Shown here in pieces: positions 22,346-35,200 of a stretch of DNA of 64,000 bases. The notes under the pieces were generated by a model that worked only from the letters and a program-made list of their open reading frames with translations, was not told the origin of the DNA and made no database searches. The number at the start of each line of letters is the position of its first letter. Positions within the stretch are counted from its first letter, which is position 1. This DNA comes from Hetaerina americana (Eukaryota > Arthropoda > Insecta > Odonata > Calopterygidae): assembly GCA_022747635.1 (NCBI GenBank), contig JAKTNV010000002.1, forward strand, positions 109,786,369 to 109,850,368. Direction: 5' to 3'. Both the position numbers and the translations under genes were made by a program.

Positions 22346-25300
22346 ATTCAATACAAAGAAAACTTATCCTAAAAATGTGAAAAAAACCATTGGGTTGTTG
22401 CTCTAAAAATGTGATTTTTAATTGATCATGAATTACTGCCATGCGGTTATGCTCACTAGATGCCAGGAAACAGTCTCTCCCCAAAATTGGAAGAAGTGGA
22501 ATGGCAGAATATACTGTAGACATTGACATATATTTAAAGGAATTCCATTGGTGTGTGGAGAGGGAAATTCTCTCGGTGTTCTTAAGTCGGTTTCCAGGAT
22601 ATGAGTTTGAGTAGCAAACCATACGGTAAGACTCCATTTTTTGGTATATGTCAATAAAAACACAAACAACAGAGTTCCTTATTTTAAGAAAAGTCTTTTT
22701 TTATTGATATTATGCCAAGTAACAATCCTAATGCATTTTACAAATATCCTGTGCATTGCAATTCATATCACTTAAAATTTTGCATTAGTACCTGCCAACA
22801 ATATTGTATATATAAATATTGATAAGGAGGAATTCATAAAGGCAGATTAAAGTTTACACAAGCATGAATTCCATTTATACATAAATACAACTAAGAACTC
22901 TTTACGAATGACTAACTAACAATAAGTTCAGTGATGCAACTAGCATTTCTTAGGCTGGAGTGTAAATGTGGAAAACTGAGCCCAAAATGTTATATGACCG
23001 TTCTGATAGGCCATAAACATTGGGTCTCCATGGCATTAGTGCGGTGACGTAGTGCGATTCCCTGTCACCCAAAGAACACAGACTGATTTTACAAGCCCAG
23101 CAGCAGTTTTGAACCCCAGGGTGCTTGCTAAATTGACATTATTTACAATCAACTTCCCATCCTTTCTCCATCCTCACTACGCCCCTGCATTAAGGTGCAT
23201 GGCACACCAATTGTTACAACACTGATTGTGGTACATGAGATCAATTGAGTTTTTAATGGCAGACCAGAAGCACTTTTAAAATAAAGCTTGAATGATATAT
23301 TTTTCAACCCTTTTCAAATTAGGTGTATTGCAGCCAATAAAAAATGTCATTACATAGCCAATAGTGCCAGTGTTAACAGTGTTGAATAACATCCACTTAT
23401 ATTTTAAAATAATTTCAATGCACATAGTAAATGTCCTATGTAGATATGTCAACTATGTTAGTTCTATTCATTAAATTTTTATTCCTGGGCTTTATCAGTC
23501 TTTCCTTTGTCAAAAATTGACTAGAAGAGGATTCAGTTTTACCTGTGTTTTAAGTTAACCTCAAATTAAGTCTAGAGCCAATTATTAATGGCAGCTCATT
23601 TTCATTAAATGGCTGGAAAATGTCAATTTGATACATCAATTGTAATTGAAAAAAGGAAATTTGTAATATATTGCTGAAACATTTTCAGAGTACAGGGTTA
23701 AAAAAAAAACCTTATATCATTAACTTGAACAAATATTAATACATTCTGAAACACAGTCATTACAGCTTGCATGAAAACGCTACCTAATTATAACAATAAA
23801 AGATGATGCAACAACTAATCCAAGATCATTTTTGTGTCTTTAAATATGAGAACTTCCTAGAAAATGTTGTTCACACTGTTTATTCTAATACAAGAGTACA
23901 GAAATTTCTTTTCATCTTAAAATATATGTATCTATCGTGAATAATTAATGTTCACCGATTATTATTGCATAATTTTTTTAACCGTAAGGTGCTGCACTAA
24001 AAATGCTGCAAAATACCTCATTTAAACATTGACACACTACAAAATAATGTTTGTGCAAAAGATATGACTATTATGCATTTCGAAAAATCACAATTTATGA
24101 TATTGACTAAACACTGCATAGTCCTTAACCTTGTCATGCCATAAAACAATTTGTAAAAAGGTGTTCCATCGGACAAATAACAGAACGAAATAGTAGAGTA
24201 ATTGGGCAATAAAGACTGTATGCACACAACTTACAAACTGAAATGCACACTAGATATCTGAATCTTTTTCAGATCATGATTGTCAAAGGGGTGCATTCAT
24301 GATCAACTTTAATAAATCTATCAATTTTATTTTAAAACAAATTAGTTTCCGTACTCAGTTAGAAATCATAACTTACAATAAGTCGTAAAATTTTCTGTTG
24401 CATTATATTTATATCCAAATTTCAGCAAATCTTGGATTAAATAAGTCAAAAATCATACAACTGTGATATTGTTTTTTTTTGTTAAAATAAAAGTCTTATA
24501 ATACTGCACTTGGTCCCTATCTTCAGTATTAACTCACACTTTTCCAAGATTTCAACTTTTTGCCCATAGAGTATTTTACAATTACTCCAAACAGCTTTAT
24601 CTCCAAAAGAATACCATAATAATTGCTTTTTCTCAATGCTTGATATAAAACTCTTGATATCTAATTTTGAGATGAAAACAAAATGACATGGTGTATGCTG
24701 TTTTGTAAACAATTAATTAGTTTTCTTCCTCAGGGAGGTTTTAACCATTTCAGTGGAATATATAGAGTTCTCAAATATTTTACAATTTTTTCTGAGTTTA
24801 TTCATTTACAAGGAAAAATAAAAGTAATATTTTTGCCATATAACAACAGGCTAATAAGTTAGCCAACAATTCTTCAGTAACGTATTAAAAATATATTCTT
24901 AATTTTATGATCACTTCCTCTTCCTATCACTTCTGGAGGTGATGAAAATGCTTGTGCTGTTGTGCTGCCATCAAAGCATTTGTGATAAGCAACCATGTAG
25001 TAATGTGAGCCGACTGGTTGCCACGAAATAATTACAATCTGTGGACTCTTTTCAACACTCAATTGTGTGCAAGTACAGCATGTGCATTCCGATTATAATA
25101 CATAAAATGTAGGAATTCATGACACAAAATCAGATTTTATGTAAGTATAATACTGTGATTCACGAAGTTACCTTTCTTATAATAACTCCATCCCATATAT
25201 AAAATCAAACACTTGACAATCACAATCACTCCTAAATAAAGTTTTATTCAAAACCAAAAGATAATAGGTATTTATACCTCATTTATCACTTCAATCGGTA

Positions 25301-26535
25301 ACTTTTGCTTAAAAAGAGAATAATATTCCCTAGCATTATTAAAAATATGTATGTTATGAAAGACAAATGGTGTTAAAGTGCATGTACATGTAAACATACA
25401 CAAGGATTTTTTTAATCCACATTATCATTAGGGCAACTCGTTCAGAGTGCCCTAGAAATAATGTCTTAAGACAATGAGACAAGGCAGATCCCAATTTAAG
25501 CTGGCATTATCAGACCCTTCAAATAATCAAGCTAACATTAAAAACAAATAGTTTCGAATGCTTGTTCTTAGGCCATGTCTCGAGTTAGTATTCTACGGGG
25601 CAAGAGAAATCCATATGGTGATAAAATTGAGATCAGCCGCTATATAAGCCAATTGTACAAATGTCATAAATAGGGTGACAGATTATTCTAAATTTTACAC
25701 ATCAGTCAATCTAATGATCATTTCTATTATATTTTCTATTTTTCAGCCACTAAAGTTACCCATCAGATAATCGTCAACTCAGACGAGTGGGGAATTGGCC
25801 TCATTGAAAAAAAATTCAATGATGTGCCCGCAAGTATTTACAGGAATTAATAAGGGAAGTACAACCTGCTAGCAATTATTTCTTTTAAATTTCAAGATAT
25901 GCATCCTCAACAAAATTCTGTCAGCACCAATCCTTTCCAGCACCAGTAATAATGCACTAAGAATAGTGTTTTGTATGATTAACAATCAGTAAATTAACAA
26001 ATTTAAGACAAAGGTATAAAAATTTACCCCTTTCTGTCACGGTCAATCCTCCATTACAAGCTATTTTATCTGAATAACTGCATTTACCACAGGCAAGGAT
26101 GGAGTGGCAATTAACACTTCCTGAGTTCATTCATGATTAGAAGGAACAGTAACACCATGGGAAATGGACCATACCCAGTTCGTCATAACTGCAAGATTTG
26201 GTTCAAGCAGGGCACTATTCAATCACACAGTTTCACCAAATAATCCTCAAATTTGGCAACTAACAACTATTTCACAGCTTTTTATGCAATTCATTTCTTC
26301 CTGACAATGCAATTGCATGGGTGTAAATCTAAGCCAAATTATATTTGGTAATTTACAAACCCAAAGATCAAGTGTCTTGTGTCGTGCAGTGGCTGCATTG
26401 AAGGCATTTGACCCAATTATAAAATTGGCAAATAGGAGTTATCCATGGAAGCAACTTTGATCGTGGACGTGTTTGGAAGGGCACAGGCTAAGAAGTCTGG
26501 ATCGTCTCCGGAGAGAGGACCAACTCTTCTACACC
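22346..26535 (-). other. 3' flank and probable 3' UTR of the OATP gene
   Basis: Follows the OATP stop codon (26536-26538) on the minus strand. The first AATAAA I find downstream is at 25243-25248 (TTTATT on plus), which would give a 3' UTR of about 1.3 kb. Other AT-rich candidates lie further on. No coding frame with family motifs. Confidence 0.35.
25243..25248 (-). terminator. candidate polyadenylation signal of the OATP gene
   Basis: AATAAA on the minus strand, about 1.29 kb past the stop codon. It is the first canonical hexamer I found downstream. AT-rich DNA gives such hexamers by chance, so use is unproven. Confidence 0.25.
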
Positions 26536-26705
26536 TCAGGGATCAGCATCTAACGGCTCAAGCTCAGCACCCTCTTCTTCCCGGCTCTCATTCCCTTCTT
26601 GTATCTCAGCAATATTTTCAGGAGGCGAGGTGAGAGATGAGGTTGGGAGGCAAGGGTCCAAGCTTCCAATCCGTAACGGCAAGGTTGGTACGTGTTCTTC
26701 AAAGA
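26536..26705 (-). CDS. Oatp: OATP transporter, last coding exon (acidic C-terminal tail)
   Basis: Terminal coding exon. The acceptor is CCGATTTTCAG at 26706 and up. The exon opens in phase 1 and fits the 1-nt overhang of the previous exon, giving ...LDK-I-FEEHVPTLPLRIG. It encodes about 55 residues of hydrophilic cytoplasmic tail ending AELEPLDADP, then TGA at 26536-26538. Another frame over the same DNA stays open for 65 codons but does not match the splice phase. The tail has no PDZ-binding C-terminus. Tails of this family are poorly conserved, so the call rests on phase, acceptor quality and position. Confidence 0.75.
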
Positions 26706-28315
26706 CTGAAAATCGGCAGTGAACTCATTAATGTTGCCCACAGCCAACCACGTCAGTTAATAATCAACGTTAGAATGTGAATTACAATGTACTGAATCAC
26801 ATTCTCATTTCGATTTCAGCATGCAAACTTGTGCCTAAAGTGAATGCTCAAATGTCATTCACACCAGGCATATACGTTACAGTACATCATCTTAACATGA
26901 TACATCCTCCTGAAGCATACTATTATTCAGTTGTCAAGGTTTATTTTAAGTAACCATTTGGTTCATGAAAGAGAAAAGTGATCTGGCGAGAAATGAAGCC
27001 TAACAATGCTATAGATTTTTAGGAGTTTTTACATCAGAAATAAAAGCATAGAATATTGGGATCTTAATTGCAATTCAATAGGAAAGGAGTTTGTTTTGAA
27101 CATAAGCCCAGTTTTGAATTTGTTAATGAAAATTTGCCCAACTAGTACCACAATTTTTTGCTCCAACTGACAAGAATCGAGCTCCTTAAAGTACCTCAGG
27201 AAAATATCTTTTTGGCCCATCATGGGCCAATAAGGCAATAAAAGCTAACCAGAGTTCTTGCACATAACAAATGAAGATACAGATAGCACTGCAATCAACT
27301 AAAGGAAAAGGATGTTGATAGGACGGGTAGAAGAAATTGAGACAAGCAAAGCAGAAAGTGTATCAGGTAGCCAAACACGACACTGCCTCAGAAAAAACTT
27401 TGGAAACGGTGGAAATCCTTCATGGTAGAAGCAAACAAACTACCCTTGCAGTTTCCACATGAATATTTATCGTTCATAAACATGGTTTTGTACAAAGGCT
27501 ACATCTACAGATTATGTAGCCCTGTTATGAATCCACGGTCGTGAACAAAAACAATTTACAAGGAAACTGTAAAGTTAGTTCATTTACTCCTAGCCAAATA
27601 CATACAAAGGTAGATATTCAAATAATACACTCAGGTTTACATGAGGCCATGGAGCAGCATGAGTGAGAATACAATGAAATTATCACTATAGTGAGATGGT
27701 TGAGTGAATAAAGTTCTCAATGAGTCCATTTCATTATCCAGGAAATAGAAATAAGAGTTAAAACAAAACAAAGAATAAATTACAATGAAATAGTTGTTGT
27801 TTATTTTGAGAGTTAAAAACACAGTATAAATTTTTGAAGTAGGTTCCCGGGAACAAAAGTGCATCTCATCTAACAATAAATTAGGTAGTTTGAGTCTAAA
27901 TTTAAATTAAATCTGACCGTTAATTCACTTCATCATGCATTTCAGTCATATATTCAAAAAACATTAGTGTTCAACATTCATTATTGATGATCATTGGAAA
28001 CAGTGGAGGTGGAGTAGGTGTGTTTATGAATTGCATTAGGTGGTCTCTAAGTCCTGGAGCATTCTAGCAGCAGTCTGAAGATCAAAAGCTTGAGAAGCAC
28101 TGATATATATTTTTAACACTAAACATTCAGGTGGATACATTTCAAAATTGTATCCACCAAGGCAAGAACAACTCTACAATTAATGAGAGACAAGAAGTAA
28201 CTTAAAAGTCTTATAAAATATTGCACATGGGAAGCAACATGTCGCAGTTTCAATTCCATAAAAAAAGTCATCTAGTCAAAATATTAATAGATCCTTGATT
28301 GAATGAAACACTTAC
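26706..28315 (-). other. OATP intron between the last two coding exons
   Basis: GTAAGT donor (28310-28315 on the minus strand) and TTTTCAG acceptor. AT-rich; I recognise no mobile element in it. Confidence 0.7.
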
Positions 28316-28464
28316 TTTTATCCAGACTTATAATGGATCCAACCAATTCTCCAACAGTAATGGCCCCTGTTTCTTCTAAGTGCCTACGCCTTCGCACCAA
28401 CCACCAATCAATAAGGAACAGTGCCAAAGCCAACAATTTTATTCCAGCACATATTCCAACATAT
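28316..28464 (-). CDS. Oatp: OATP transporter exon: last membrane segment
   Basis: Encodes R/YVGICAGIKLLALALF LIDWW then LVRRRRHLEETGAITVGELV: the final transmembrane helix, followed by an arginine cluster that marks the cytoplasmic side. Acceptor TTTGCCCCTAG, donor AAAA|GTAAGT. It opens in phase 2 and closes in phase 1, matching both neighbours. The 3' end of a LINE fragment sits only about 85 bp upstream of its acceptor. Confidence 0.93.
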
Positions 28465-28549
28465 CTAGGGGCAAAGGAAAACAATGATTCACAATTAGAC
28501 AAAATGAAAAATAATTTAAGAAACTTTAGATATTTTTAAAAATATTTTA

Positions 28550-28940
28550 GCACCCTGCAAGCCACACACCCGTTAGGGTGTGTGGCAAAATCTAGAAAAA
28601 CTACGTCCACTGGAGCATTGCTCCCTCCTGAAATAAGAATATCATGAACAAAAAGCACAAGTTCTGTCGTGCAGGATCCACCCTTTTGGAAACAGTGCTG
28701 ATTTCTCATCAAAAACTCCTGACTATCAAGGTGTCTCGCCATCAAACTAGCAACTATACATTCCATGATCTTGCATGAAATGGATGCGAAGGAAATAGGT
28801 CTGTTATCACTCGGCACCTCCTTGTCACCGTTTTTAAATGCTGGTGTTATGTCAGTTGTTTTCAAATCTCTGGGAACCTTGTGACCTGCTTGTGACTTCT
28901 TAAATATGATTTTATGAACTGCTTCATAACCATCTATATT
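28550..28940 (-). mobile_element. LINE family X fragment: RT fingers region joined to 3' hairpin
   Basis: On the minus strand the translation reads KVPRDLKTTDITPAFKNGDK, then DNRPIS...IMECIVASLMARHL and FQKGGSCTTELV...VVFLDF, the fingers/palm region of a non-LTR reverse transcriptase. It then passes directly into the 3'-terminal hairpin (GCCACACACCC / GGGTGTGTGGC) and TTGCAGGGT. The catalytic core is deleted. It lies in an OATP intron, in sense with the gene. Confidence 0.85.
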
Positions 28941-30287
28941 TTACGGAACAGAACTGTTTCTCCACACGAAATTATGTATTTCATGACCTTGGTGTCATTA
29001 CAGAGTAATGTCATCAAGTAGGAAATACATGAAGTTCAGCCCTTATAGTGAAGTGGAGTGGGGAAGGTGGGTGTCAAGGGGTAACCGTGGCATATGTGGA
29101 TATTTAGTTGGTGAATGGTGTTGGAGGAGGAATTTGAGGGTAAAGAAGTTCGGGAAAGGAGAATGGCATGTCACATGGGCCCTCACTTTGAGGTGCAAAG
29201 CATTCTTGGTGCCCTTCGATTTTCATTTAGCCTATTGAAAAATATATTTTTTTGCCAGGAATGATAATCTGTAAATGTGACATGGCCTATCATGCAAGGC
29301 CTATCCTAGTGAGAGACCTACTTGAGAGAGGCTTACACGTACATTACATACATATTTTTTTGCTTCATAATAAAAAAGAAAATGCAAAAATTACTAAGGA
29401 ACCTCTTGAGAAGTAAGAATTTGTACATGGCAATGTAGCATAACTGAGGAAATAATATAGGGGAGGACAACAAAGAGAACAGGGGAACAAAAGAAAGAAC
29501 AGGGAAGAAATATTAAAGGAAATTACAAGAGTATATCAGGAAAGAAAGGTTAAAGGGCATTTAATGGACTAGAGGAGAATGGCTGCTGCAGGTGCCAATA
29601 ATTGATTGAAATAAAGGTCATGGATCAAGCAATTATAAAATTACATACCAATTGTTGATTGATTTATTGAATTCCATTGCCTCTGTGATGAGGAGTTCAA
29701 GAATTTCCAATCAAATAAAGCAGTATAATATCTATATAGACATAACCAACATTCTGTTCACATTGTCTCCCTTAAATGAATTTCAAATTGAAATTCAATA
29801 TTCACAAACTAAGAATAAGAGTATTATTCGATGTTTCCAGGCTTAAATTGGTGGAAATCCATTATCACTGCAGTAAAAGTACCAAAGCATCTTTTCACTA
29901 AATTTTCATTCGGTACAACTAGTTTCGAGTACCTGAGGATGCATCAAGACAGCTTCATTTATTTTCTCATCACAATTGCTATTTTTTGCAATGCCACTCA
30001 AGGGTATAAGGTAACCACACCAAAAATTTTGCATGTGTAAATCAATCAGCCCACAGTTTAATCATCATATAATTATTATATAATTACAGCCAGTCTGTTT
30101 ATTGCCGGTTGTAAATGCAAGTTTTGCATTTGCCATTTTGAGAAATGCGTAAACTTAATATTTTCCACAAAAATAATCCATTTTACCACAATTTGCAATT
30201 GTAGAGTCGTTAGCATACCTTTAGGTTGATAACTGTGGTTTTCAGTTGTTAATGCATCGTTAATATGGAAATAATTGTCACACAAAC
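28941..30287 (-). other. rest of OATP intron, with one foldback-arm relative
   Basis: Intron sequence ending at a GTTTGT donor at 30282-30287 (minus strand), an unusual but acceptable GT donor supported by phase and by the protein join. It contains the single-arm foldback relative at 29886-29950 and no other feature I recognise. Confidence 0.6.
29886..29950 (-). repeat. single-arm relative of the 790-934 foldback
   Basis: Read on the minus strand it has CTCGAAACTAGTTGTACC, then AATGAAAATTTAGTG and AAAAGATGC. This lines up with AAACTAGTCGTATC, AATAAATAATTCAGTG and GAAAGATAC of the right arm at 890-930. A CCTGAGGATGCATC segment adjoins it. Confidence 0.6.
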
Positions 30288-30476
30288 CTAAATCTGAACT
30301 GCTCGATGTCATACAGTAGACAGCGCCCTCCTTTCTCTCCACACGTGCTCTTCCAGAGAATGCATGTGGAATCAATTAAATTGCCAAATAGAATTGGTGC
30401 TGGGATGTACCCAAAAAGGCGAAAGATCACAAACTGCATTCCCAAAGCAAACGATCTTTCTTCTTCGCTCACAGAC
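30288..30476 (-). CDS. Oatp: OATP transporter exon: conserved RS..ERS.ALG segment
   Basis: Encodes SVSEEERSFALGMQFVIF RLFGYIPAPILFGNLID (penultimate membrane segment) and the following extracellular loop with STCILWKSTCGEKGGRC LLYD. This is the highly conserved OATP C-terminal block (RS...RS.ALG, RL.G.IP.PI.FG..ID..C.LW). Acceptor CCTTCTCAG; donor TTTAG|GTTTGT. Opens and closes in phase 2. Confidence 0.96.
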
Positions 30477-32089
30477 CTGAGAAGGAAAAATCGATTCATT
30501 ATTATATGTAATTGTATTCTGAAATGGCAGAAAAATATAATTTTATGAATTGATTAAATTCATCTACCATTTTAATTGTTTGAATTGATTAAATTGTATC
30601 ACATATATTTACATCACATTTTGTATGATGAGCTCAGAGAAGCTTTTTTTAAGAAGTAAAACAGTTTTCTATTGCAAGATGATGAATATTCTATCGATAA
30701 AATGACTTCAAATACACAGCAAGTAAAAATGCATATTTTTTCCGCATTCCCATGTATGGCAGGCTATATTCCAGCCTGATTTTGGCTGATGGCATCCATA
30801 TGAACAAGGCAGGCCTGAATCCAGCTGGCAATCAACCTGGTCATATGATCTGGGTCCCATTTCTCAGAGATAAAAATTAGTTTACAAATTTTTGTAGTCA
30901 GCGAATATGGAGTTTGCTGATGGAAAGAAATGATGCAGTACTTATTACTTTTCTACATTATTAAGTATGTTCATTTGAAAGTTCTACATTAAAATTATGG
31001 CTGTTTTCAGAGGACTTGAGAATCAACTTGTGTGCAACCTTGAGAAACAGAGCACTGAATAAATGGCAAAGAATGAAATTCTTGTTCCATTCCAGCTAAC
31101 AAGCTTTTTGTGAATGCTGTGACAGAGCTGAATTAGGAAACTGGGAAACAATCCTGAGTTCATAAAAAAGGCTCAGCTGCAATCTGGCCCAGCTCCATTT
31201 GTCACACTGGAAACGACCAGCTGTATTCCAGCTTACACAGTGGAAAAGGCAAGATAGATTCGAACCAAAATCCAACCAATACAGCTCTCTTGGATTGAAG
31301 CATTTTAGGAATTTTTCTTTCATGACTTGCTGACAATGTCCTCCCTGAACCAAATACTTCAAATAATCAGGCAAGCACTGAAGATACTTATTTGAAAAAA
31401 TAATTTATTAACAAACACTTGAGTATATTTTGATTCAATAGGCAGTTACAAATAAATCTCTGGGCCATGAGAAAATGGCAAAAAAATCTGCAAAGTTATC
31501 ACATGGACAAACAGAATCCAAAAGTGCTTAAGAGCAAAACTTATGAATGGGATAGTGAAAATCTTTACAAAACTTATGTGACATCCAGGTGCCCGTCTCC
31601 TTCTCATCTAAAGGAAGGAATCACCTATCCAAGAGCCTGGTTCAGGTCACGTGGTGTTGACACTAGGTGGGATTCCTGGTCAGTATGAGGGACGTGAAAG
31701 CATTGACTCCAAGGTAGCGTAACGTTCCAGTTGGTCACAAGAGGACTGAAGATTGTGGCACTGCTTTCTATATTATATTTTATACAACAATATTTGTGCC
31801 CTTTTGCAATATTTCAAGCAGCCATTGTGCTGGGTTTTTCCTATGTCAGTTTATACATAAGTGGTGTAGGGATGCACCAAAATGCTGCCAATAGGCCATA
31901 TGTATAAATTGATATAATTTTCATATCCTCATTAACATATTTCAAATACATCTCGGAAAAGTGAGTTAATGGCTTAGTCAGAGAGGCTTAAGGGGATATT
32001 GCAAATTTGAAACAGTACTGAACATGAAAGAGAGGGAATAAGTTGGGGAGAGGAAGACTCAGGGTGTCAGTGCAACGGGTACTAGAGCC

Positions 32090-32790
32090 ACGAGAATCCT
32101 CGATTTGCAGACAGTTGTCCTTTTATCTCTCTAGCATCTCAGATGGGATCCTCACGAAATAGACTCAGCTTCAGAACTAGATCGAGTGCAATGTAGAGCT
32201 GCTAGGTTTGTGAAAAGTTGTTATAAACAAGGTAGCAGTGTCACCACACTATTGGAAGAATTAGGATGGGAGCCACCAGTTGACCTAGACTCAAAGGTCG
32301 AATTTACAGCGTACGTTTGAGGCAAGTTACTTATCTGAGTATGTTACGGACATATTACAGGCCCCAACTTACTATGGTAGATGAGATCACCAACATAAAA
32401 TCAGGAAGATTTATTGTAGAATGGATAGATTGAAAATGTCATTTTTTCCTCATTGATTAGACACCAAGATATGATTGCAGGCAAAAAGGGGATAGTTAAG
32501 TAATGGTAATTTATACATTTTGTAGATATCCTGTGTGCATTTCAAATAGACCCATTTTTATAACATTGTTCCCTAGTGATATGAATATATCCTTTTTTAA
32601 ATGATCATTTAGTTGAATATTTTTGCATATAAGTGTACTTGCTTGTAGTACTTTCACTTGAATAACTTAGCTCGGGTGCATAATCAAACTGATGTCTGTG
32701 TAGTGGTGTAGTAATTGTGCATGCATAGCTTGTGACCAAACACCCCCAACCCTAGTGGGGGTTTGCAGGGTATTATGTAGATATAGAGTA
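32090..32790 (+). mobile_element. LINE family X remnant: RT C-terminal part and 3' hairpin
   Basis: The plus-strand translation reads ELDRVQCRAARFVKSCY...SVTTLLEELGWEP, matching the C-terminal RT segment at 59475-59927 (EIEKVQCRAARFVENSYDKT..., MLMDLGWESLEERR). About 350 bp later comes the family's 3' hairpin (CACCCCCAACCC / GTGGGGGTTTG) and GCAGGGTATTATGTAGATAT. Stop codons interrupt the frame. It is antisense to the OATP gene. Confidence 0.8.
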
Positions 32791-34354
32791 AAAAATTCAA
32801 AATTATAATTTGGTACATTAAGTCAAGTTTCAAGGATTCAGTGAATTTGAAATTCACTCTAGTTTCACACAAGATATCTCACATATTCTGCTGTTGTAGG
32901 CACAAGCTATAACATTCAAATAGGGTCTGTGAATTAGATATAAGCAAACATAAACGCTAGTACCTACAAATTAGTAGTAAGAGAAGGTATGAAGAGTATT
33001 GCATAAAACGATCTCATCTCATTATAAGTACTAAAAAGTTCAATAAACACCCTATATCTAAACTGATTTTTTTGGAACCAGACCAAGTTGCAAGTAAGGG
33101 AATGAGAATAATCACAAGTTGAGGTAATCAAACTGTCTTTTTCTATATGAATTTACTGTGGCTGTCCAGCATTAATTCCTATCTGTGATTGGGTTTTGAA
33201 GTTCAAATGAATTTTTGGAATATGATATGAGTCTTTATTCTTACTTCGTTGGTAAAAATAAAAATTATAGCATTAAAAAAATATAACCATCATACCATAG
33301 ATGAAGAGGAGCCTTATCATGGAATATGAAATTTCCAAGGAGAGAGAATAGAGAGAGAGGGAGAGGGCTGCCACTGAATTATCTGTTTTTTTCGAAAATA
33401 TTAACACCCTACTGATTTTCCAATTGCACAAAAACATGAATTAACATCCATGCTACTAGCACATTGATCAATAAATTGCACAAACAACTTCATTTTGCTC
33501 AGCAAAATGAAGACATTCACCCATTTGCTTATAGGGGCCAGTTGGAAAAGTTTCCATGGAATAACACAGCTACTAGTGTGCATATTTAGACAACTCAGCA
33601 TACTATATTCCACCCAGCCCTCTCCTGCAAATTTCCCTCATCCCACAGTCCAAATAGGGATAACTTGGATGCTGGACATGTGCTCAGCTAAGTTTATTTT
33701 GATCCCCAAATATCTTACAGGAATTTAAACACTGTCCACCTACTTCTGAATTAGTTAATATGATTTTGGCACAGAAGGAATTCTTTTTCAACAAAGTACA
33801 CCACAAATCAGATATTAATTCTCTGTTAATTAATATCCCTTGATAAGACTTCTTAATGATTTCTATCTCATTAGTTTCCGCCATACTTTTTATTTCAACG
33901 CCAGATTCATGAAGGAGCAACTCATGGATTCCAATTCGTATCCATGGATTCATTAAATGTTACAATATTGTAATTAGGAGCTTCCATAACTTATTCTTCT
34001 TACTAAAACAAAATTTTGATTCAATGACTAATATGGGCAATTATATAACGAAGGAAATATTTTGATAATTTAGATTTTTGCATGATGTATTTTTCTGAAA
34101 AAGGCATCACATCCTTCAATAAAACGTTGCAAGAGTCTGCCTCTATTTTTATAACTCTAACTTTACAAATGAGAACCATCTCATGGCCTTTGATCTTAAT
34201 TCATAAAGGGGTCATTTTGACATTGTGGAAGGGTTTGTATATTCCAATGACCCCTAGAGCTAAGCTGGTGGGAGCAATGATAATTTCCCCTCGTAGGGTC
34301 ACCCATGCCAGATAGATGAATATGTTACAGAAAATAGAAAGTATATTTTAGGGA

Positions 34355-34650
34355 TAGGAGACTTATCCACAACCTATATATGTCTCAAGACTGCTCAGGT
34401 ATGAGTGAGGGGCAGTGTTACAAAGAGGTGCATGGTAGGGTTATCCATTATTACCGGTGCTGTTTAACGTATATGTGGAGGAAATGATTAAAGAGGCATG
34501 GGAAGATGTGGAGATATGAATGAAAGTCCATAGACAATCAATAAAGTCAGTTAGGCTTGCTGTTGACTAAGCTTTAATTTGTCAGTCAGCCGATGTGTTA
34601 CAAGCATTGACAAGGATTAAGTCGAATAAGGATTTGTGATATTTTAGTTG
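34355..34650 (+). mobile_element. decayed LINE fragment related to 54485-56192
   Basis: Matches, with many substitutions and stops, the RT palm region at 55180-55460: CATGTCTC.AGACTGCTCAGG, then CCATTATTACCG, ATGATTAAAGAGGCATGGGA, GTTAGGCTTGCTGTTGAC and TGTCAGTCAGCC. Clearly a pseudogene piece. Confidence 0.8.
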
Positions 34651-35129
34651 TGGCATAACAGCACAGTTCATTCCTCTTCATGAATCACTCACTCCTCAAC
34701 GTTTTCACAGAAAAATTGGCAACAGAAATACCGATCAATAATGTTTTCACTTCAATTAAAATCATTTTTGTTTTAACAGTAATGCTGTTCTTCCTGTGAT
34801 TTATTATCCAGTTCTTACCATGCTTCTCAAGCTTGGAACATTTAGGAGCACATGAACATGAAGTTTTTTAATCTGAATTAATCAGGAGAGATACAATGTG
34901 TTAACTGAGGTTCGGCCCTCGTGATTTATTTTGGAATTTTTTAGGAAGTACTTTCAAGGAGATTTTGAAAATCTAATATTTACTATTGGCTCAAGACAAG
35001 GCTTTTATCAAAGTTTCTAATAAAGGCAGCCTGATGTGGGAAAAAATACTTACTAGCAAGTAACTTTTCTGGTGAATTAGTTTGCACATTTCATTGTACT
35101 TCGAAAATATAACCATATACCAAGACCCA

Positions 35130-35200
35130 CGATGACTTTAGGGCACGTTTTGGAGCAAAAAGAAGTGCATCTTATGGGCCGGGAAATGCAATAATTTCAA
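35130..35200. mobile_element. possible end of a pogo/Tigger-like DNA transposon
   Basis: The segment AGTGCATCTTATGGGCCGGG resembles the 'GCGTCTTATGGGCCGAAAA' type ends I associate with pogo/Tigger-like elements. No transposase frame and no convincing second end are visible nearby. Confidence 0.25.

Noticed and set aside
24874..25062. 62-codon minus-strand frame downstream of OATP
   Set aside because: It lies within the probable 3' UTR or flank, has no family motif and no splice signals.
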